DNA of 32,539 nucleotides from Propionibacteriaceae bacterium (GCA_031272805.1 JAISTC010000101.1:1-32539), one strand, 5' to 3'. Shown: positions 1 to 14,378, counted from the first letter of the stretch. The notes: generated by a model not told the origin, from the sequence alone. Made by a program: numbers and translations.

Positions 1-10
1 CGGTGAAGTC

Positions 11-137
11 GGCGGATTTGCCTGGGTGAGGAGGCGTGGGGGCGGCCGCGGTATCAGGTGCCGCCGCCCGGGCTCGTGCCTCGCCAAGGCCGCGGCGCCT
101 GACACCTCAGCCTGGCGGATTTGCCTGGGTGACGAGG
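11..137. repeat. Direct repeat flanking a GC-rich palindrome
   Basis: A 24-bp near-identical direct repeat (GGCGGATTTGCCTGGGTGA followed by SGAGG) occurs at 11-34 and 114-137. Between the copies lies an imperfect palindrome: a TATCAGGTGCC-like left side faces GGCGCCTGACACC on the right. The GGTGTCAGGC-type edge resembles the edge of the 71-bp hairpin family found elsewhere in the window. No gene is visible in 1-483; the ORF-track entries there are chance frames in GC-rich repeat DNA. Confidence 0.6.
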
Positions 138-156
138 CCGTTGTCCTCGCGCTCGT

Positions 157-303
157 CTTCTGACCCCAATAGGATCCCGGCTTTCGCCGGGATGACAACG
201 GTTCTTGTTATACCCCTGTCATCCCGGCGGAAGCCGGGATCTTCTGACCCCATAAGATCCCGGCTTTCGCCGGGATGACAATGGTTCGCCGGGATGACGA
301 CGG
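157..303. repeat. ATCCCGGCTTTCGCCGGGAT palindromic repeat cluster
   Basis: Three copies of a palindromic unit (GATCCCGGCTTTCGCCGGGA plus TGACA, next to CTTCTGACCCC) lie at about 157-197, inverted at about 217-251, and again at about 254-280. A broken fourth copy (TTCGCCGGGATGAC) follows to 303. Each unit is a short stem of CCCGGC and GCCGGG. Copies one and two are in opposite orientation, so a larger hairpin is possible. The sequence resembles the widespread 'CCCGGCGAAAGCCGGG' type of dispersed repeat, but this is from memory and not checked. Confidence 0.75.
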
Positions 304-316
304 TTTGACTGGGGGC

Positions 317-470
317 GGCCACGGTGTCAGGCCCTGTGGCTGTCGCTCGTTCCTCGCTCCGTAGCCACAGTGCCCGACCCCATGGCCTCACGCCACACGC
401 CCGACCCCATGGCCTGACGCCACACGCCCGACCCCATGGCCTCACGCCACACGCCCGACACCTCGGCCTG
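317..470 (+). repeat. 71-bp hairpin repeat (family 2) plus 27-bp tandem tail
   Basis: A full family-2 copy runs 317-387, from GGCCACGGTGTCAGGC to GTGCCCGACCCCATGGCC, with the inner stem CTGTGGCT/AGCCACAG around a loop of about 21 nt. Its last part (about CACGCCCGACCCCATGGCCT) is repeated in tandem with a 27-bp period to about 470, giving roughly three extra partial units. The block ends just beyond the guaB stop codon, on its 3' side. Confidence 0.8.
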
Positions 471-483
471 GGCGACAATGGGG

Positions 484-2211
<1,728 letters not shown>

Positions 2212-2219
2212 GCGGGTCT

Positions 2220-5200
2220 CTACTCCTCCTTGCGGGAACGGGCTAGTAGGGCTGTGCCGGCGGCCAGCAGTAGCAATGCCAATGCGCTGACGGCTATGGC
2301 TGTGCCTTGGGTCAAGGGCATACCCAAGGGGCCGATTGGCGGGGCGCTCGGCTGCGCCGTCGCGGTCCCGGCCGGGGTCGGCTCCGGGGTGGCGCTGGCC
2401 TGCGGCGTCGCGCTGTCGGTCGGGGACGGGCTCTCCGCTGGAGTCGGGCTCGGAGTCGGGGACTCGGCCGGGGTCGGGCTCGGGCTCTCGCTAGGTGTTG
2501 GGCTCGGCGTGGGCGTCGGGCTCTCGGCCGGGGTTGGGCTTGGGCTCGGCGTCGGGCTTGGACTCGGCGTCGGGCTTGGACTCGGGGACTCTGCCGGAGT
2601 CGGGCTTGGGCTCGGCGTTGGGCTCGGGCTTGGGCTCGGCGTCGGGCTTGGGCTCGGGGACTCAGCGGGAGTCGGGCTCGGGCTGGCCGTCGGGGTCGGG
2701 GACTCCGTTGGCGTCGGGCTCGTTGTCGGCGTCGGGCTCACCGTGGGCGTCGGCGTTACCGTCGGCGTCGGCGTTACCGTCGGCGTCGGCGTCACGGTCG
2801 GCGTCGGGCTGGCCGTCGGGGTCGGAGACACCGTCGGCGTCGGAGACACCGTCGGCGTCGGGGTTACCGTCGGCGTCGGGGTTACCGTGGGCGTCGGGGT
2901 CACTGTTGGCGTCGGGGTGGGGCTTGGTGTGACTACCGGGGCCTCTACCTCGACTGTGGCTGCGTCCCTGTTGTTGGACGAGTCGGAGTCCTGCTGCGTG
3001 TGGCCGACGACGCCGACCAACGTCAGGGTGGCCGGCGCGGACGGCGCCTTACCCGTAATCCGATACGTCACGCTGGCGCCGGCCGGGAACGCGCCGATCG
3101 GGCACGTCACCAGGCGGCCGACCACGCCGCAGGTCGTGGCGGGGCTGACGTCGCCGACGTGGCCTGAGACGGCCACAACCGGGTTCTGGAGCCCCTCGGG
3201 GAGCTGGAACGTGGCGAAGGCACCCGTCGTGGCGAACGGCCCGTCATTCGACGCCACGGCCGTGTAGCCGACCGCCGCGCCCACCTCGACCGGACTGGCG
3301 TCCGCCGTGACCGCGATCGCCACGTCCACCGCCGGGGCCCCGACGTCGACCGAGGCCGAGGCATCGTCGTTGGGCGGGTAGGCGTCCGTGTGGTCGTGGG
3401 CCGAGTGGGCAGTCAGAACCAGGGTGGTCAGGCCGGCCGCCGGGGCCGTCCCCGTCACGCGGATCGTGACCGACGCCCCGACCGGGAAGTCGCCGACCGG
3501 GCACAGGGCGGTCGTTCCGGAGATAGCGCAAGGCCCAGGGGCTGCCCCACCGTCAGCCGCCGAGATCGTCGCCGCCGCGCCCCCCAAGGCAGGCGGGAGA
3601 TCGATCGAAACGACCTCGCCGGTGGTCGCCACCGGGCCTACGTTGACCAACCCTACTGTGTACCCCACCGCAGCGCCAGCCGCGACCGGAGTTTGGTCGG
3701 CCACGACCGTCACGGCGACGTCGGTCGGCGGCGTCAACTGGCCGCGCACCGTCACCGTGGCCGACGCCGTGTCGTTGGCCGGATCGGGGTCCGGCAAGGT
3801 GTGACTCGTCACCGCCGACAAGGTCAGTTGGGCGGAGCCGCCGTCGGGCGCGCGACCCTTGACGTGGTACGTGACGGACGCGCCGAGCGGCAGGTCGCCG
3901 ATCGCGCAGGTCGCGGCCGAACCCTCAACCGGGCAATCAGACGGCGCCGCGCCGCCCGTGGCGCCCGTGACCGTGACCGTGACGCCCGTCAAGGCCGGGG
4001 GCAGGTCCAGCGTCACGGTCGCCCCCACCGTCGGGTCCGGCCCGTGGTTCGTCACGACCACCGCGTAGCCGACGGGCGCGCCCGCGTCCACGACCGGCGC
4101 GTCCGGCGTCACGACGACGCCCACGTCCGCGGTCGGCGGCGCGGCCTCGTTGACCGTGGCGACGGCGAGGTCGTTGGCGGGGTTCGTGTCGGCCTTGGCG
4201 TGGGTGACGACGGCCGTCAGCGATAGCCGGGCCGACGCGCCGTCGGGCGCCGCGCCGGTAATCCGGTAGGTCGCCGTCGCGCCGACCGGCATGTCCCCGA
4301 TCGGGCACGTCACGGTCAGCTCGTCGGCCGAGCAGGTGACGTCCGGCGCCGCCCCGCCCGTCGCGCCGGACCACGTCACGGTCGCGCCGGCCAGGTTGGC
4401 CGGGAGCAGGAACGTCACGACCGCGCCGGTCGTCGGCTCCGGCCCGTTGTTTTCGACCACGGCCGTGTAGCCGACGGCACCGTCCGGGCCGACCTCAGGC
4501 GCGTCGGCCGCCACGGTCACGCCGACGTCGGTCGGCGGCGGGGCGACGGTCCGGTCGCAGGTCTGGGAGACGTTGTCGGCCAGGTCCGGGTCGTTCGGGG
4601 CCGTGTCGACGGTCGCCGTATTGCACAGGTCGCCCGCGACGTCCGGGCCGACCGCGAAGACGACGTCGACCACGACCGACGCGCCGGGCGCCAGGTCAGG
4701 CACCTCGCAGCGGACCGGGTTGCCCGCCACGGCCGGCGCCGGGCAGGCCGTGCCGTCGGCCAGGGTCGCCGAGACGAACGTCAGGCCCGCCGGGATGGCG
4801 TCGGTCAGGACGACGCCGGTCGCCAGGGACGGGCCGGCGTTGGTCGCCGTCAGCTTGTAGGTCACGTTCGCCCCCGCCTGGACCGGCGTCGGGCCGACCA
4901 GGGTCTTGACGACCGTGACGTCGGCGGCCTGGCCGACCGCGACGGAGACGTCCGCCGCGTTGTTGATCAGGGTCGTCTCGGTCGTCGGGGTGGCGGTCGC
5001 AAAGTGGGCCGTGGCCACGCCGTTCGGCGCGTCGGGCGGGATGGCGGCCTGGAACGTCCCGGTCAGACTGGCGCCGGGGGCGAGGGTGACGCCCGCCGCC
5101 GTGACACAGTGGACGTGCTGGGCGGCGCCTTCGGCGGGCGCGTCGGCCGAGCAGGTCAGGCCGGGGATCTGGGCGGCCGCGAAGACGAAGCCGACCGGCA

Positions 5201-8200
5201 GGTCGACGTCGAGGACCGGCTCGCGGGCGCTCGACGTCCCCTGGTTCTTGATGGTGACGCCGTAGGTCACGGTCGACCCGGCGGCCGGAGTGACATCGCC
5301 CGCCGTCGCCGTCGTGGCCGTGATCGCCAGGTCAGTGTCCTGGATGGCGTCGACGACCGCGTGGGCCTGCTTGTCGACGGGCGAGCCGTCGCGGGCCGGC
5401 GTGGCCGCCGTCACGACCGCGACGTTGTCCAGCCCCGTGCCGTCGGCGATCTCGCCGACGACGTCGGGCGCGACCGTACCGTAGACCTGGAGGGTGACCG
5501 GCTGCGGCGTCATCGACTTGAGCTCGTACTGGTAGCCGTGGAGCGTCCCGACCTGGCACGTCACGACCGTTCCGGCCGCGCTGATCGAGCACGTGCCCTG
5601 GCCCGCGTTGACGGTCGTGGCGACGAGCCCGGCGGGCAGGGTGTCCGTGACGACGACGCCGGTCGCGTCCGCGCCCAGCTCCGTGACGTCGAGCGGCGCG
5701 GTCGAGGCCGCGTCGAGCGGGACGGCCCAGACCTGGATCTCGTAGCCGAACGTCCCGCCCGCCAGGAACGCGGCGTGGCCGTCGGCGTTGGGGAGGGTGT
5801 CGAGGGCGATCTTCGTGATGTCGACGTCGGCGCGCGGCGCGTCGACCGTCATGCCGACGTCTTTCTCGTTGTTCGTGTAGTCCGACTCGGGCGTCGTCGT
5901 CGTGACCTTGAGGTACGCGCCGGGCGGCGTCCCGTTGGCCGGGTAGTCGCCGGCCTGGACGTAGGCCAGGAGGTAGCTCGGCAGGCCCTCCAGGACGACC
6001 TGGGCGCCGGGCGGCAGCGAGCCGTCGGACGTCCCGGTTGCGACGCCGTTGACGATGAGCGGCGCGCCCACGATCGTGCAGACGATCTCGTTGCCAAGGT
6101 TCTGGCAGTTGGGCGTCCCGTCGCCCCGGTCGGCGATCATCCAGGCAGGCACATGGTCCTTGTCCATGATGTTGTCGACCGCCGTCTTGTAGCGGAAGAC
6201 GACATTGTCGGCCGTCGAGGGGCCGTTGTTGCCGATCGTGATGTCGTTGGTCCACTTCGAGCCCGCGCCCGTGTAGGCGTCGACGGGCGTCATGGCGAAC
6301 GCCACGGCCGCCACATCGGCGACGTCCTGGCTCGTGTCCGTGACCGTGGCCCGGTTGTTGGACGTGGTCGGGTCGTGGGTGGCCGCGGCCACGACCGCCA
6401 CGTTGGTCAGGAGCGTCCCCTCGGGGACGGTCAGGGCGACCGCGACGGTCACGTCGATGGTCCAGGTGGCGCCGTTGGCCAGCGTCGCGCCGGGCTGGCA
6501 GGTCAGCGACTGGGCGTCGCCGGCGATGGCGCAGGTCCCCTGGTCCGCCGTGGCGGCGGTTGCCGTCACGCCGTCCGGCAGCGTGTCCGTCAGCGTGACG
6601 TCGGCCGCGGGGTCGGGCCCGTGGTTGGTGACGACGAGGTGGTAGCTGGCGGTCGAGCCCGCTACGAAGGGGCCGGTCGAGGTCTTGACCACGGCCAGGT
6701 CGGCCGACAGGTCGCCCGTGTTGGTCCAGTGGCCCTCGTTGTTGTCGGGGGTCGGGTCGGGCGTGTCGGAGCCGACCTTGGCGACCTGGTCGAACGAGTC
6801 CGGCGGGTCGGGCCAGGGGTCGGGCGCGGCCAGGACGACGGTCCAGACGGCGCTGGCGCCGGGGGCCAGAGAGGCCAGGGAGCAGGTCAGGTTGCCGCTG
6901 TCTTCTTGGCAAGTCCCCGGCCCATTGGCGGAAACATAGGTCAATTCGGACGGCAACGTATCGGCCAAGCCGACGTTCTTGGCTGTGGAAGGACCGTTGT
7001 TCTTGACCGTGACCGTATACGTCACCTGGTCGCCCGGGTTCGGCACCTTGGTCGTGTCCGCCACCTTCGTCACGGCCAGGTCGGCCGAGGTCGTCAGCGT
7101 GGTCGTGGCCGACGCCGTGTTATTCGAGGTGTCGGGATCGCCGGGCGCGCTGGCCACGGCGTTGTTGACCAGGGTCGTGGCCGAGCCCGGGTCGGCGTTG
7201 ACGGTCCCGCGGATGTTGACCGTGACGGACGCCCCGACGGCCAGGTTGCCGAAGCCGTCGCAGGTCACGGTCCGGCCGTTGGCCGACACCGCGCAGGTCC
7301 CGCGGTCGGCCGTGGCGGACGACGCGGTCACGAGGTCGGGCAGCGTGTCGGCGATGACCACGTCGGCCGCGTCGGACGGCCCCTGGTTGACCGCCGTGAC
7401 CGTCCAGGCGATCGCCCCGCCGGCCACGGCCGTGGCCGGGCCGGTCTTGGTCAGCGCGATGTCCGCCACGCGGTCGCCGACAGTGACATCGGCCTCGGAC
7501 TGGTTGTTGTCCGGGTTGGGGTCGAGGGTCGTCGTCGTGACGGCGGACTGGTTGACGACGGTAGCGCCGGGCGCGACCGACTCGTTGACCAGGGCCGTGA
7601 CAGTGACGCCGAGCGAGCCCCCGGCGGCCAGCGTGTCGACCGTGCAGCGGGCGGACGAGCCGGAGCTGACCACGGCGCAGTCCAGGCCCGGACCCGCCGC
7701 CGATAGCAACGTCAGTTGCGACGGGTCGGCGACCGTGTCCGTGATGACGACGCCGGCGGCGTCGGAGCCCGCGCCCGGGGTCAGGACGAGGTTGGAGACG
7801 GCCAGAGTGTAGGTCACGGTCTGGCCGGGAGTGACGGTCGCCGGATCGGCCGTCTTGGTAATGGAGAGGTCCGCCGCCCGGCCCAGCGGGACCGTGGCGG
7901 TAGCAGTGTTGTTGGACTTGTCCGTGTCGTAGGAGGTCGTCGTGACCGTGGCCGTGTTGGTCAGGGAGGTCGCCGTGGAGCCCGCCACCGTATGGCCCGT
8001 GACCGTGACGACGACGGACGACCCGGCCGCCACCGTACCGAGGTCGCAGTTGAGCGTCCCGCCCGCGCCCGGCGTGACACAGGCGGCGCCGGACGAGACC
8101 TGGACCGACTCAGCGACGTAGCCGTCGGGCAGCGGATCGTTGACGACGACCCCGGCCGCGTCCGCCGGGCCGGCGTTGGCGACGGTCAACGTGACCGTCT

Positions 8201-11200
8201 CAGCCGCGCCCGCGACGGCCGGGTTGGGCGTCATGGCTTTCTGGATCGACACGTCGACCCGGTCGGACAGGACGTCGTGGCAGGCCTCGGACTCGTTGTC
8301 GGACGAGTCGGGGTCGAGCGCGTCGGAGCCGACCAGGGCCTTGTTGCAGAGGTTGCTGCCGGAGAACCCGGCGTCGACGTCGAACGTCACCGTCACCGAG
8401 ACCGACTGGCCGGGCTCGAGGTCGCCGACCGGGCAGTTGAGGACCGCCTGGCCGTTGACGTCGACGGGCGCGGGGCAGTCGGCGCCGCCGTCGACCGTCG
8501 CCCCCACGAACGTCATGCCCTCGGGCACCGTGTCGGAGACGACGACGTCGCGGGCGACCGACGGGCCGACCGGGTTCGACGCGGTCAGCCGGTACGTCGC
8601 GGCGCTGCCCGCCTGGAGCGGGTTGGGCTCGACCAGGGTCTTCTCGACCTTCGTGTTGGCGACGACCTGGACGGACACCGTGACGGGCGCGCGGTTGTTG
8701 GAGTAGTCGGACTCGCAGGTCCCCGCGCCGACGGCCGGGCACTCGACGGGGTTCTGGGAGTACGTGTAGCTGGTGGCCGTGTACTGGCCGGACGGCGTGT
8801 CGGCGGGAATGTGGACGGTCACGGTCCCCGGGATCGTGAAGCCCGGCAGGAACGAGTCGCGGTAGTCCGTCTCGGGCCGGCCGACGCAGTGGATCGTGGC
8901 GACGGCCGGGTCCGTCCCGGGCTTCGTCCCCGTCGTGCACTCCATCGTCGGGATGTTGTAGGAGACGATCGTGAAACCGGGCGGGAACTCGGCGTCGGTC
9001 GTCGGCCGGTCGGCGGTCGACGGGCCGAGGTTGACGCCGGTCAGCGTGTACGTCAGGTCGCCGCCGGCGGCCGGGGTCGTCGTCGTGACCGTCGCGGTCA
9101 CGGCGATGTCGGCCAGGCGGTCGAGTTCGGTATCGACCGTGGCCGTGTTGTTGGCTGGGACCGTGTCGGGGGCCGAGGAGCCGACGACAGCTTGGTTGTG
9201 CAAGGTCCGCGGGATGGGTTCGGAGGTCGACTGGCCGCCGACGCTCGCGCCCAGGTCCGTCGGCGGCAGCTCCTCCGGGCACTGGACGCCGACGACGCCC
9301 GATTGGCCGGGGCACCAGTAGGGCCGGAGGTCCCGCGGGTCGGTCGTGGCGACGAGGCGGACGTTGACCGACTTGCCCGCCTGGATGGTCCCGGCGGGCT
9401 GGCCCGCGGCCTGGGGCACGCACGTCACGACCTGCTGGCCGGTCCCGAGCGCGGCCGTCGCGGGGCCGTCGACCGAGCAGCCGGGTGAGTTGGCCGGGTC
9501 GAGGGTCAGGCCCAGCGGCAACGTATCCGTCACGACGGCGTCGGCCACGTCGGACGGGCCGTTGTTCAGCGCGGTCAGCGTATAGCCGACGGTCGCGCCG
9601 GCGTAGGCCACCGGCGCGTCGGCCAGCTTGGCCAACTGGAGGTCGGCCTGGGCCACGACATCGACCGTGGCGGTCGCCTGGACCGTCGAGCCGTCGCCGT
9701 CCGTCTCGTCATTGCTGAGGCCGTCCGTGTCCGTGTGCGCGGAGGCCGTGTTGACGGCCCCGCCGCCGCCCGTGATCTCCGCCTCGGCCGAGGCCGCGAT
9801 GGAGCCGTAGACGAACACCGTGACCTTCTGGGGGGCGGCCGGGTCGGTACTGGCCCGGACCGTACCGAGCTGGCAGGTGATGCTGGCGCCCGTCGTGACG
9901 GAGCAGGAACCCTGGGACGGGTTGACCTGCGTCGCCGTGAACCCGGCGGGCAGCGTATCCGTCAGGACGACGTTGGCGGCGTCGGCCGGGCTGACCGTGA
10001 CGTGGGCCGTACTGTCGGTCGTGGCCGGCACCCACAGGTCGATCTGGTAGCCGAACTTGTCGCCGGCGATGTACGTCGAGTGGCCGTCGCCGTTGGGGTT
10101 GGCCACGGTCGACAGCGCCGTCTTGGCGATCTTGAGGTCGGTCTTGGCCGCGGGGATGACCAGGGCGGCCGTGTCGTAGTTGTCCGTGTAGTCGGTTTCC
10201 GTGACGCCGGACGAGACCGACGCCCAACCGCCCGGCTGGCCCTGGCAGACCTGGCTGCGGCCGCAATCGGGGAAGTCCTGCGGGGCGGCCGTGTCGGGCG
10301 TGATCGTGAACGGGAAGTAGAACGAGACCGACTGGCCGGGCTGGAGGACCTGGGCGGCCGGATCCGGGTTGTCGGCCAGGTCGCAGACGAGCTGCTGGTT
10401 GACCGAGTGGCACCAAGCCGGGAACGACGCCTGGTCCGGGGTCGCCGTGACGGCGACGTTGGAGAGGATCTGGACGTGCGTGGCCGTCGACGGGCCGTCG
10501 TTGCGGACCGTGATGACGGCGTAGCGGAGGGAGCCGGGGCCCGTGTACGTCGACGGGACGGCCGTGTCGGCCAGGTACGGGTCCGTGGGCGTGCCGGCGC
10601 CCGTGACGGCGTAGCCGATGCCGTAGTCGATGGCCAGGTTGTTGGCGGCCGTGACGTTGTCCGTGACGCTGGCTTCGTTGTTCGCCCAGGTCGGGTCGTC
10701 GGTCCCGGCGCCGGAGCCGTCGGGGTTGTTGGCAGAGCTGACCATCGCCGTGTTCGTCAACTGGGTCCCGTCCGGCAGGCCCGCGTCGGCCGTGAACGGC
10801 AGAGTGATGGCCCAGACGTCGCCCGGCTCCATGTTCGCGCCCTTGAGGCAGGTCACGTCCTGGCCGCTGGCCGTGCACTCGGCGGGCCACGCCGGGTCGC
10901 CGGTCGCCGGCGTCAGGCCGTCCGGGAAGTTGTCGGCCACGACCGGGTAGAGCGCCTCGTCGGGGCCGTAGTTGTTGACGGTCAACGTGTAGGCGCCGCT
11001 GGCGCCCGCCGTGACGCCGTTCGACAGCTTGGCAATCGCCAGGTCGGCCTGGGCGTTGCCCGAGTTGGTCCAGGTCGTCGTGTTGTTGCCGGGGTTGGGG
11101 TCGGGCGTCGGGCTGTCGACGCGGACGCTCTGGGTCGCCGACGTCGGCTCGGGGTCGGGGACGGTCATGACGACATGGATGGTCGCCGTCGCCCCGGCCG

Positions 11201-14200
11201 CCAGGTCGCCGACCGGGCACGTCAACGTCGAGCCGCTGTCCTGGCAGCCGCCGTCCGCCGACGTGAAGGTCAGTTCCGGCGGCAGGGTGTCGGTCACGGT
11301 CGCCTGCTTGGCGGCGGACGGGCCCTTGTTCGTGACCGTGATCGTGTACTCGATCGTGTCGCCCTTGTTGGGCACCTTGCTGGTCGAGCCGGACTTGGCG
11401 ATCACGAGGTCGGCCGAACCCGTCACGTCGGTCGTCACGGTCGGCGTATCAGGGTGGGGGTCGTCGCCGGGCGGCGGGTCGTTGGTCTGGGTCGTCTGGG
11501 CCGTGTTGGCCAGCGTGCCCGTAAACGCCGGGTCGATCAGGACGCCCTGCAGCGTGACGCGGGCCGTCGCGCCCGTCCCGCCGGGCGCGTTCGGGCCGGG
11601 CAGAGTTCCAATGGCGCACGTCACCGTGTTGGTCGCCGTCACCACCTGGCACGTCCCCCGGTCGCTCGACACGGTCGTGGCCGCGTCGGCGCTGAGCCCG
11701 GCCGGCAAACTGTCGGCCAGCGTGACGCCGGTCGCGTCGGAGGGGCCGAAGTTCGTCACGGTCATCGTGTAGCTGACGCGGTTGCCCGCGATGGCCGTGG
11801 CTGGGCCGGTCTTGACCGTCTGGAGGTCCGACTGGGGCGCGCCGGTCGTGACGTAGGCGACAGCCTGGTTGTCGGCCTGGTTGGGGTCGAACGTGGCGGA
11901 CGTGACGGCGGCGTTGTTGGCGATGCCGTCCGTCCCGGCCGGGACGTTGCCCGGCACGTACGCCGTGACCACAACCTTGGCCGTCTGGCCGGGCTTGAGC
12001 GCCGCGTCGGCCGTGCACTGGGCGGACGTGGCGGAGACCTGGCCCGCGGGGCACGTGACCGCGACGTCGCCGCCGCCGTCCGTGGCCGACTGGAGGATGA
12101 GCTGGGCCGGGTTGGCGACCTTGTCCGTGATGACGACGGCGGTCGCGTCGGAGAGGTTCGTGCCGGTGGCGGGGCTGGGATCCTGGTTCGTCACGGTCAG
12201 CGTCCACGTCACGAGGCTGCCCGGCGTCACGGTCTGCGGCGTCGGCGTCTTCTCGACCTTGAGGTCGGCCTGGTGGGTCAGCGGGATCGAGACCGTGTCG
12301 ACGTTGTTCGTCATGTCCGGGTCGAACGAGGTCGTCGCCACCGAGGCGATGTTCGAGAGCGTCGTGTCGGGGTCGTCCGAATCGGGCACGCCGTTGATCG
12401 TGACCGTGACCGTGGCGCCGTCGGCCAGATCCTGGAGGGCGCAGGTGACGGGCTGGCCGGCGGCCGGGAGCTCACAGGCCGAGCCGTCGGAGGCCTGGAT
12501 GGCCGTGGCCGTGTAGTGGGCCGGGATCGGGTCGCTGACGACGACGCCGGTCGCCGTGTTGGGGCCGTGGTTCGTCACCGTCAGGACCGTCTGGCCGGGC
12601 TGGCCGGCGATGGCCGGGTTGGGCGTCATCGTCTTGTCGATGGCCACGTCCGCCTTGAGGCCGACGGGAGTCGAGACCGGGGGCGGCGTGTACGTGCCGG
12701 AGGTCCGGGTCGTCCCCGTCAGGTACGTCAGGTTGGCCTGGTTCGTCACGGTCGTGCCGCCGGCGTCGTCGTCGATCGTGACCTGGAACTGGTAGTACGT
12801 CGCATCGCCGACGTTGATCGTGCCGCCCTGGGACGGGGTCGCGCCGCGGCCCAGGTTGACGCAGATGGTCCGGCCGTCGAACGACGCCAGGCCGGAGCCG
12901 TCGTCCGGCAAGGTCACGGGGGTCGTGACGTTCGGATCGGGGGTGGCGACCAAGGTCAGGGAGCCCGGGACGTATGTGACGCCGGCCGGGAGAGTGTCGC
13001 AGGACTGGGAGTTGACGGCCGGGTCCTGGCCCGTGTTGGCGTACATCAGCGTGTACTGGAGCTTGTCGCCGGGGTTGGCCGTGCCGGTGCCGGTCAGGTT
13101 GACGACGGACTTCGTCGAACTCGAAAAGTCGGGGGCGTAGAGGTTGATGGCCAGGCCGAGGACGCCCGGGTAGTAGACGTCGCCCTCGGAGGAGAAGGTG
13201 AAGCTGGCGGAGGTCGCCCCGTTGGGGATGACGCCGGACGCGCCGAAGTTCTTCAGGTCGTAGCCGAGCATGTTCTGGTCGGCCGGGTAGCGGCAGGAAT
13301 ACGGGGCGTCGGCCCAGTCGCCGGACGCGGGGCAGGCGGGGACAGAGTTGCCGTTGAAGGTATTGACGGAGTCGAAGAAGTTCGAGCCGGGCGAGGACGT
13401 CGTCGCCAACTGGGCGTTGTTGAGCTTGACGTAATCGCCGGTCAGCGTCAGGTCGCCCTCGTAGGCGACGACGCTCAACTGGGCGTCGACGGTCCCGGAC
13501 AGGGGGGCCAGGAAGCCCGACACCTGGACCGTCTGCGGGGCGCCCTTCTTGATCATGTTGAAGCCGTCGAAGACGGTCAGGTTGCGCAGCGGCAAGCCGG
13601 GGGCCGTGTAGACGACGGTCAGCGACCAGCCGGCGTACATGTCGATCTCGCCGGTCGCGGCCGTCACGTTCGCCCCCCAGTAGGCGCCGTTACCGGCCTG
13701 CTGGACCAGCGTCGTGACGTCGGCGAAGCCCTGGTAGGCGAGGGCGGAGGACGTGTTGGGGCCGAAGATGGCGTCGGCCTCGATGTCCAGGTAGGAGTCA
13801 CTGCCCGGGAGTTTCAGGCTCATCTCCCGCCAGGCGCCGGTCGTGTACTGCCCCGTCGTCAGGCGGGCGCCCCAGTACAGGCCGGCCCAGAGGACGCTGG
13901 AGCCGGCGGGGAGGTTGAGGGTTGAGGAGGAGGAGTCGAAGGTCGAGGAGTCCTGGTCGGCGTCGCGGTAGACAATGTTGAAGTTGTTGTTGTCGTACTG
14001 GGCGCCGGCGCGGGCGTTGAGGCAGTTCGTCGGGTTCGAGATGGCGTCGTTGCAGCTCGTCAGGTTGTTGCCCAGCGTCACGATCGCGCCGTTGGCGTTG
14101 ACGGCGAAGCGGGGCTGGAAGGGGACCGTGTTGGCCGCCTCGGATGGCTCGGGCGCGCTCACCGCCCACACCATCGCGCCAACCAGCGCCACCGCCGTGG

Positions 14201-14228
14201 CGACCGCGACCAACCGTTGACCACGCAT
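2220..14228 (-). CDS. Giant exported DUF11-repeat surface protein (about 4002 aa)
   Basis: No function beyond a cell-surface or adhesin-like role can be supported. The ORF track starts at 14267; I prefer ATG14228 because AAGGGG lies just upstream and it opens a classical signal peptide ([18 protein letters not shown], cleavage near PSEA-A). Residues about 32-370 form a non-repeated head ([19 protein letters not shown]). From about 370 to 3760 I count 24 DUF11-like modules of the pattern ADLxxxK...V.YT.TV.N.GPS.A..V.V.DTLP. Most have two closely spaced cysteines (such as [14 protein letters not shown]), consistent with a disulfide in an exported protein. Residues about 3763-3965 are a Pro/Thr/Ser stalk ([10 protein letters not shown]). 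The C-terminus is MPLTQG, a hydrophobic segment and RSRKEE, which looks like a wall-sorting or membrane-anchor signal without a canonical LPXTG. Modules 2-11 and 12-20 are a duplicated block. Confidence 0.92.
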   Translation of the reverse strand: MRGQRLVAVATAVALVGAMVWAVSAPEPSEAANTVPFQPRFAVNANGAIVTLGNNLTSCNDAISNPTNCLNARAGAQYDNNNFNIVYRDADQDSSTFDSSSSTLNLPAGSSVLWAGLYWGARLTTGQYTTGAWREMSLKLPGSDSYLDIEADAIFGPNTSSALAYQGFADVTTLVQQAGNGAYWGANVTAATGEIDMYAGWSLTVVYTAPGLPLRNLTVFDGFNMIKKGAPQTVQVSGFLAPLSGTVDAQLSVVAYEGDLTLTGDYVKLNNAQLATTSSPGSNFFDSVNTFNGNSVPACPASGDWADAPYSCRYPADQNMLGYDLKNFGASGVIPNGATSASFTFSSEGDVYYPGVLGLAINLYAPDFSSSTKSVVNLTGTGTANPGDKLQYTLMYANTGQDPAVNSQSCDTLPAGVTYVPGSLTLVATPDPNVTTPVTLPDDGSGLASFDGRTICVNLGRGATPSQGGTINVGDATYYQFQVTIDDDAGGTTVTNQANLTYLTGTTRTSGTYTPPPVSTPVGLKADVAIDKTMTPNPAIAGQPGQTVLTVTNHGPNTATGVVVSDPIPAHYTATAIQASDGSACELPAAGQPVTCALQDLADGATVTVTINGVPDSDDPDTTLSNIASVATTSFDPDMTNNVDTVSIPLTHQADLKVEKTPTPQTVTPGSLVTWTLTVTNQDPSPATGTNLSDATAVVITDKVANPAQLILQSATDGGGDVAVTCPAGQVSATSAQCTADAALKPGQTAKVVVTAYVPGNVPAGTDGIANNAAVTSATFDPNQADNQAVAYVTTGAPQSDLQTVKTGPATAIAGNRVSYTMTVTNFGPSDATGVTLADSLPAGLSADAATTVSSDRGTCQVVTATNTVTCAIGTLPGPNAPGGTGATARVTLQGVLIDPAFTGTLANTAQTTQTNDPPPGDDPHPDTPTVTTDVTGSADLVIAKSGSTSKVPNKGDTIEYTITVTNKGPSAAKQATVTDTLPPELTFTSADGGCQDSGSTLTCPVGDLAAGATATIHVVMTVPDPEPTSATQSVRVDSPTPDPNPGNNTTTWTNSGNAQADLAIAKLSNGVTAGASGAYTLTVNNYGPDEALYPVVADNFPDGLTPATGDPAWPAECTASGQDVTCLKGANMEPGDVWAITLPFTADAGLPDGTQLTNTAMVSSANNPDGSGAGTDDPTWANNEASVTDNVTAANNLAIDYGIGYAVTGAGTPTDPYLADTAVPSTYTGPGSLRYAVITVRNDGPSTATHVQILSNVAVTATPDQASFPAWCHSVNQQLVCDLADNPDPAAQVLQPGQSVSFYFPFTITPDTAAPQDFPDCGRSQVCQGQPGGWASVSSGVTETDYTDNYDTAALVIPAAKTDLKIAKTALSTVANPNGDGHSTYIAGDKFGYQIDLWVPATTDSTAHVTVSPADAANVVLTDTLPAGFTATQVNPSQGSCSVTTGASITCQLGTVRASTDPAAPQKVTVFVYGSIAASAEAEITGGGGAVNTASAHTDTDGLSNDETDGDGSTVQATATVDVVAQADLQLAKLADAPVAYAGATVGYTLTALNNGPSDVADAVVTDTLPLGLTLDPANSPGCSVDGPATAALGTGQQVVTCVPQAAGQPAGTIQAGKSVNVRLVATTDPRDLRPYWCPGQSGVVGVQCPEELPPTDLGASVGGQSTSEPIPRTLHNQAVVGSSAPDTVPANNTATVDTELDRLADIAVTATVTTTTPAAGGDLTYTLTGVNLGPSTADRPTTDAEFPPGFTIVSYNIPTMECTTGTKPGTDPAVATIHCVGRPETDYRDSFLPGFTIPGTVTVHIPADTPSGQYTATSYTYSQNPVECPAVGAGTCESDYSNNRAPVTVSVQVVANTKVEKTLVEPNPLQAGSAATYRLTASNPVGPSVARDVVVSDTVPEGMTFVGATVDGGADCPAPVDVNGQAVLNCPVGDLEPGQSVSVTVTFDVDAGFSGSNLCNKALVGSDALDPDSSDNESEACHDVLSDRVDVSIQKAMTPNPAVAGAAETVTLTVANAGPADAAGVVVNDPLPDGYVAESVQVSSGAACVTPGAGGTLNCDLGTVAAGSSVVVTVTGHTVAGSTATSLTNTATVTTTSYDTDKSNNTATATVPLGRAADLSITKTADPATVTPGQTVTYTLAVSNLVLTPGAGSDAAGVVITDTVADPSQLTLLSAAGPGLDCAVVSSGSSARCTVDTLAAGGSLGVTVTALVNESVAPGATVVNQSAVTTTTLDPNPDNNQSEADVTVGDRVADIALTKTGPATAVAGGAIAWTVTAVNQGPSDAADVVIADTLPDLVTASSATADRGTCAVSANGRTVTCDGFGNLAVGASVTVNIRGTVNADPGSATTLVNNAVASAPGDPDTSNNTASATTTLTTSADLAVTKVADTTKVPNPGDQVTYTVTVKNNGPSTAKNVGLADTLPSELTYVSANGPGTCQEDSGNLTCSLASLAPGASAVWTVVLAAPDPWPDPPDSFDQVAKVGSDTPDPTPDNNEGHWTNTGDLSADLAVVKTSTGPFVAGSTASYHLVVTNHGPDPAADVTLTDTLPDGVTATAATADQGTCAIAGDAQSLTCQPGATLANGATWTIDVTVAVALTVPEGTLLTNVAVVAAATHDPTTSNNRATVTDTSQDVADVAAVAFAMTPVDAYTGAGSKWTNDITIGNNGPSTADNVVFRYKTAVDNIMDKDHVPAWMIADRGDGTPNCQNLGNEIVCTIVGAPLIVNGVATGTSDGSLPPGAQVVLEGLPSYLLAYVQAGDYPANGTPPGAYLKVTTTTPESDYTNNEKDVGMTVDAPRADVDITKIALDTLPNADGHAAFLAGGTFGYEIQVWAVPLDAASTAPLDVTELGADATGVVVTDTLPAGLVATTVNAGQGTCSISAAGTVVTCQVGTLHGYQYELKSMTPQPVTLQVYGTVAPDVVGEIADGTGLDNVAVVTAATPARDGSPVDKQAHAVVDAIQDTDLAITATTATAGDVTPAAGSTVTYGVTIKNQGTSSAREPVLDVDLPVGFVFAAAQIPGLTCSADAPAEGAAQHVHCVTAAGVTLAPGASLTGTFQAAIPPDAPNGVATAHFATATPTTETTLINNAADVSVAVGQAADVTVVKTLVGPTPVQAGANVTYKLTATNAGPSLATGVVLTDAIPAGLTFVSATLADGTACPAPAVAGNPVRCEVPDLAPGASVVVDVVFAVGPDVAGDLCNTATVDTAPNDPDLADNVSQTCDRTVAPPPTDVGVTVAADAPEVGPDGAVGYTAVVENNGPEPTTGAVVTFLLPANLAGATVTWSGATGGAAPDVTCSADELTVTCPIGDMPVGATATYRITGAAPDGASARLSLTAVVTHAKADTNPANDLAVATVNEAAPPTADVGVVVTPDAPVVDAGAPVGYAVVVTNHGPDPTVGATVTLDLPPALTGVTVTVTGATGGAAPSDCPVEGSAATCAIGDLPLGASVTYHVKGRAPDGGSAQLTLSAVTSHTLPDPDPANDTASATVTVRGQLTPPTDVAVTVVADQTPVAAGAAVGYTVGLVNVGPVATTGEVVSIDLPPALGGAAATISAADGGAAPGPCAISGTTALCPVGDFPVGASVTIRVTGTAPAAGLTTLVLTAHSAHDHTDAYPPNDDASASVDVGAPAVDVAIAVTADASPVEVGAAVGYTAVASNDGPFATTGAFATFQLPEGLQNPVVAVSGHVGDVSPATTCGVVGRLVTCPIGAFPAGASVTYRITGKAPSAPATLTLVGVVGHTQQDSDSSNNRDAATVEVEAPVVTPSPTPTPTVTPTPTVTPTPTVTPTPTVSPTPTVSPTPTASPTPTVTPTPTVTPTPTVTPTPTVSPTPTTSPTPTESPTPTASPSPTPAESPSPSPTPSPSPSPTPSPSPTPAESPSPSPTPSPSPTPSPSPTPAESPTPTPSPTPSESPSPTPAESPTPSPTPAESPSPTDSATPQASATPEPTPAGTATAQPSAPPIGPLGMPLTQGTAIAVSALALLLLAAGTALLARSRKEE
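2340..2945 (-). repeat. Pro/Thr/Ser stalk-encoding low-complexity repeats
   Basis: Within the giant gene, short in-frame repeats of 12-18 bp on the coding strand encode [10 protein letters not shown] and ESPSPTPA units. Plus-strand examples are GGCGTCGGGGTTACCGT and GGGCTCGGCGTC. Such tracts usually form an extended wall-spanning stalk in Gram-positive surface proteins. Copy number is likely to vary by slippage between strains. Confidence 0.85.
4540..12660 (-). repeat. Segmental duplication of a ~10-module DUF11 block
   Basis: Two collinear halves are recognisable at protein level: about 8263-12660 (modules 2-11) and about 4540-8262 (modules 12-20). Matching landmarks in the same order include [56 protein letters not shown] and [16 protein letters not shown]. 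Further pairs are [62 protein letters not shown] and [28 protein letters not shown]. The second half lacks the equivalent of module 9 ([17 protein letters not shown]). Confidence 0.85.
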
Positions 14229-14378
14229 CAGGACACCCCTTATCGCTCCGTGTGACTCACCCCACACTTGTGACCCCAGACACTAGCAAGTCCCACCAAG
14301 CCCGGCCCAGCCTTTTGGGGCCGAAAAGGGGTTGTCTCACCAAAGGTTCGCCAGATCACCACAGAGCCAACACACGGC

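Noticed and set aside
5004-7706. Long plus-strand ORFs opposite the giant gene (for example 900 aa, and 1396 aa at 9735-13925)
   Set aside because: They are Arg/Gly/Asp-rich antisense shadows of the DUF11 gene with no domains; the minus frame has signal peptide, repeats and paired cysteines.
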